Shown here piece by piece: positions 62,549-64,000 of a stretch of DNA of 64,000 nucleotides (within the stretch, counting starts at the first letter, position 1; each line of letters opens with the position of its first letter). The DNA comes from Pseudomonas sp. Fl4BN1 (GTDB lineage: Bacteria > Pseudomonadota > Gammaproteobacteria > Pseudomonadales > Pseudomonadaceae). The translations under genes and the position numbers were made by a program. Under the pieces are notes generated by a model. It saw only the letters and a list, made by a program, of their open reading frames with translations, was not told where the DNA came from and searched no databases. The stretch is taken from positions 62,001 through 126,000 of the forward strand of contig NZ_JAAARM010000016.1 in the NCBI RefSeq assembly GCF_009908285.1. Reading direction: 5' to 3'.

Positions 62549-63337
62549 TCAGACGCCAAGGCTTTCCAGATCCCGGGCCAGCATCACCAACTGGTGCGCC
62601 AGGGAGCTTTCGAGTTTTTCGCTGGACAGCTGGAAGCTCGGAGCACCGCAGGTCAGGGCCATGATGCTGCCGTCGGCCAAGTGCAGCGGCACCCCAGCGC
62701 CGTTGACGTTGCGGTCCCACTCGCCCAGCGACAGGCAGAAGCCCAAAGTCTCGTATTCGCGGAAGGAGTCTTCCAGGGATTTTTCCAGGGCCGGCCACTC
62801 GTCGCCGAGTTTTTTCGCCACTTCCCCGAGCAGATGGTCACGTTCATGTTTCGGCGTTGCAGCCAGGTAGGCGCGTCCGGCGGCGCTGGTGGCCAGGGGC
62901 AGTCGAACCCCAGGTTCCATGCGCAGGCTGGCGACTTCCGGTGGGCGGCTGCTGTCCACGTGAATCATCGACAGGCGGTCGCGGCAGGTCAGGCTGACGG
63001 TGGTGTTGGTACGGCGCGCGAACTCATCCATGAACGGCTTGCCGAGCTGGCGCACCCGCAGGCTGGCGGAATAGGCATAACCCAAGGCCAGTACCGCCGA
63101 ATCCAGTTGGTACTTCTCCAGGTCCTGGTTGTACTTGAGGTAACCCAGTTGCGTCAGGGTGTAGGTCAGGCGCGATACCGTAGGTTTGGGCAAGCCAGTG
63201 ATGCGTGCGATGTCCTGGTTGCCGCGCACCGCATGGCCGTGGGTAAAGGCCCGCAAGACTTCCAGGCCACGGGCCAGGGCTTCGACGAACTTGCGGTCTT
63301 TGGGCGCTTGTTCCGGGATGTCGTTCGGGTCGTGCAT
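62549..63337 (-). CDS. IclR-family transcriptional regulator
   Basis: 262 aa from the ATG at 63337 (GGAAG upstream). N-terminal winged helix 15-80 with GNQDIARITGLPKPTVSRLTYTLTQLGYL; C-terminal effector domain about 95-255 with GVRLPLATSAAGRAYLA and the GEWDRNVNGAGVPL block. IclR regulators sense small carboxylates or aromatic acids. No catabolic target is next to it, so the effector is unknown. Confidence 0.9.
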   Translation of the reverse strand: MHDPNDIPEQAPKDRKFVEALARGLEVLRAFTHGHAVRGNQDIARITGLPKPTVSRLTYTLTQLGYLKYNQDLEKYQLDSAVLALGYAYSASLRVRQLGKPFMDEFARRTNTTVSLTCRDRLSMIHVDSSRPPEVASLRMEPGVRLPLATSAAGRAYLAATPKHERDHLLGEVAKKLGDEWPALEKSLEDSFREYETLGFCLSLGEWDRNVNGAGVPLHLADGSIMALTCGAPSFQLSSEKLESSLAHQLVMLARDLESLGV

Positions 63338-63533
63338 GGGGTCTTCCGGTAAGGGCTGGTGCCGGTCGCAATGCCAGTTGACCACACCGCGGGTTCGTGG
63401 AAACAAAGGAAAAATGTTATCCCGGAACCGCCACAATTGAAATCTGCTATTCCCTCTCGAAACTCAATTCCGCAGGGTTGCCCAGCACCTCGCCAACCCG
63501 TGCTCGGTTGCTTGCGCACAAGGGCGTGCGGCC

Positions 63534-63965
63534 TCAGCGGCTTTCGACACGCAGGCGGCCACGTTTGAAAACCCCCTCGGCACTGGCCAGCAGCCGATCC
63601 TCGGCGTCCAGCAGATCACAGCTGGCCATGAAGATCTTCGCTCCGCCGCCGCGCATGCGTGCCACTGCCCGGACTTCAGTTGCCGGTGGGATCGCCGCCA
63701 TGTAGTTGATGTTCAGGGACAGGGTCAGGGCCAGTCGCCATTGTCCGGGATCGGCATGCCAGGTGCCGCTCATGCCCATGGCGGTGTCGGCCAGTGAGGC
63801 TATGACCCCCCCGTGAAGATTGCCGGCCTGGTTGAGGTGATGAGGTTCAACGGTGACCGCAATGACGGTTTGCGCCTGCTGGTATTGCTGCAGGCTCAAG
63901 CCGAGATGGACCGCGAATCCGCTGAACAGGCTTTGCAGTGTCGGGGCGTCAAATACGGCACTCAT
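63534..63965 (-). CDS. PaaI-type hotdog thioesterase
   Basis: 143 aa, one hotdog domain. The family core HHLNQAGNLHGGVIASLADTAMGMSG gives the catalytic region (Asn, HGG and Asp). The LTLSLNINYMAAIP strand follows. PaaI-type enzymes hydrolyse aryl- or acyl-CoA. It reads the same way as the IclR gene, which it precedes by about 196 nt; whether they are linked is not clear. Confidence 0.85.
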   Translation of the reverse strand: MSAVFDAPTLQSLFSGFAVHLGLSLQQYQQAQTVIAVTVEPHHLNQAGNLHGGVIASLADTAMGMSGTWHADPGQWRLALTLSLNINYMAAIPPATEVRAVARMRGGGAKIFMASCDLLDAEDRLLASAEGVFKRGRLRVESR

Positions 63966-64000
63966 AGGCGATGGCTCTTGGGTCAGGTCCTGGCCCGTGT

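Overview
The window comes from a Pseudomonas chromosome, most likely the P. fluorescens/P. putida side of the genus. Evidence: high GC; the intact algU-mucA-mucB-mucD cluster; PhaG close to the P. putida form; OpdH/Tct genes beside ung; the order nadB-algU; the block dapA-bamC-MBL-purC-tRNA-Ser; and REP elements of the type 'GTAGGAGCCGGCTTGCCGGCGAAGG'-like (seen at 11.7 kb and 15.9 kb). No rRNA, CRISPR or intact transposase was found.

Layout. 0-8.5 kb: DUF1800 protein (runs off the left edge), a GAF/EAL c-di-GMP phosphodiesterase, a methyltransferase, tRNA-Gly(CCC), phaG, and a DGC-CWC-rsuA operon. 8.8-9.7 kb: tandem Tyr-rich lipoproteins. 9.7-19.5 kb: a HIBCH-like hydrolase, ung, and the tricarboxylate uptake system opdH-tctC-tctB-tctA-abrB with its divergent two-component regulator tctDE. 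19.5-28.2 kb: HDOD protein, ygfZ, sdhE-ygfX, nadB, then the AlgU envelope-stress operon (mucC is missing). 28.2-36.3 kb: conserved housekeeping genes (bepA-like, tusA-like, AI-2E family permease, gcvR-bcp, dapA-bamC-MBL-purC, tRNA-Ser(CGA)). 36.4-44.4 kb: accessory genes: an MFS pump, a MocR regulator divergent from a benE-yggS-glyA-lysE operon. 44.4-44.8 kb: debris of an IS66-type transposase gene. 45.2-62.2 kb: a large adhesin locus. 62.5-64 kb: IclR regulator and a hotdog thioesterase.

The most unusual part is the 17-kb adhesin locus (45.2-62.2 kb). It reads in one direction: fimbrial subunit, PapD-type chaperone, usher, second chaperone, TpsB outer-membrane pore, TpsA exoprotein 1, two-domain fimbrial adhesin, TpsA 2, TpsA 3. 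The core order (subunit-chaperone-usher-chaperone-TpsA-adhesin) is that of the P. aeruginosa CupB cluster. Two things differ: a complete, separate TpsB sits in the middle while the usher shows no POTRA domain, and the TpsA has been multiplied to three collinear paralogs with 14, 13 and 8 GLUG repeats. TpsA 2 and 3 share a palindromic leader. The inferred picture is a hybrid chaperone-usher/two-partner-secretion machine in which one TpsB may export three adhesins. The IS66 debris and the more AT-rich left end suggest it was acquired horizontally.
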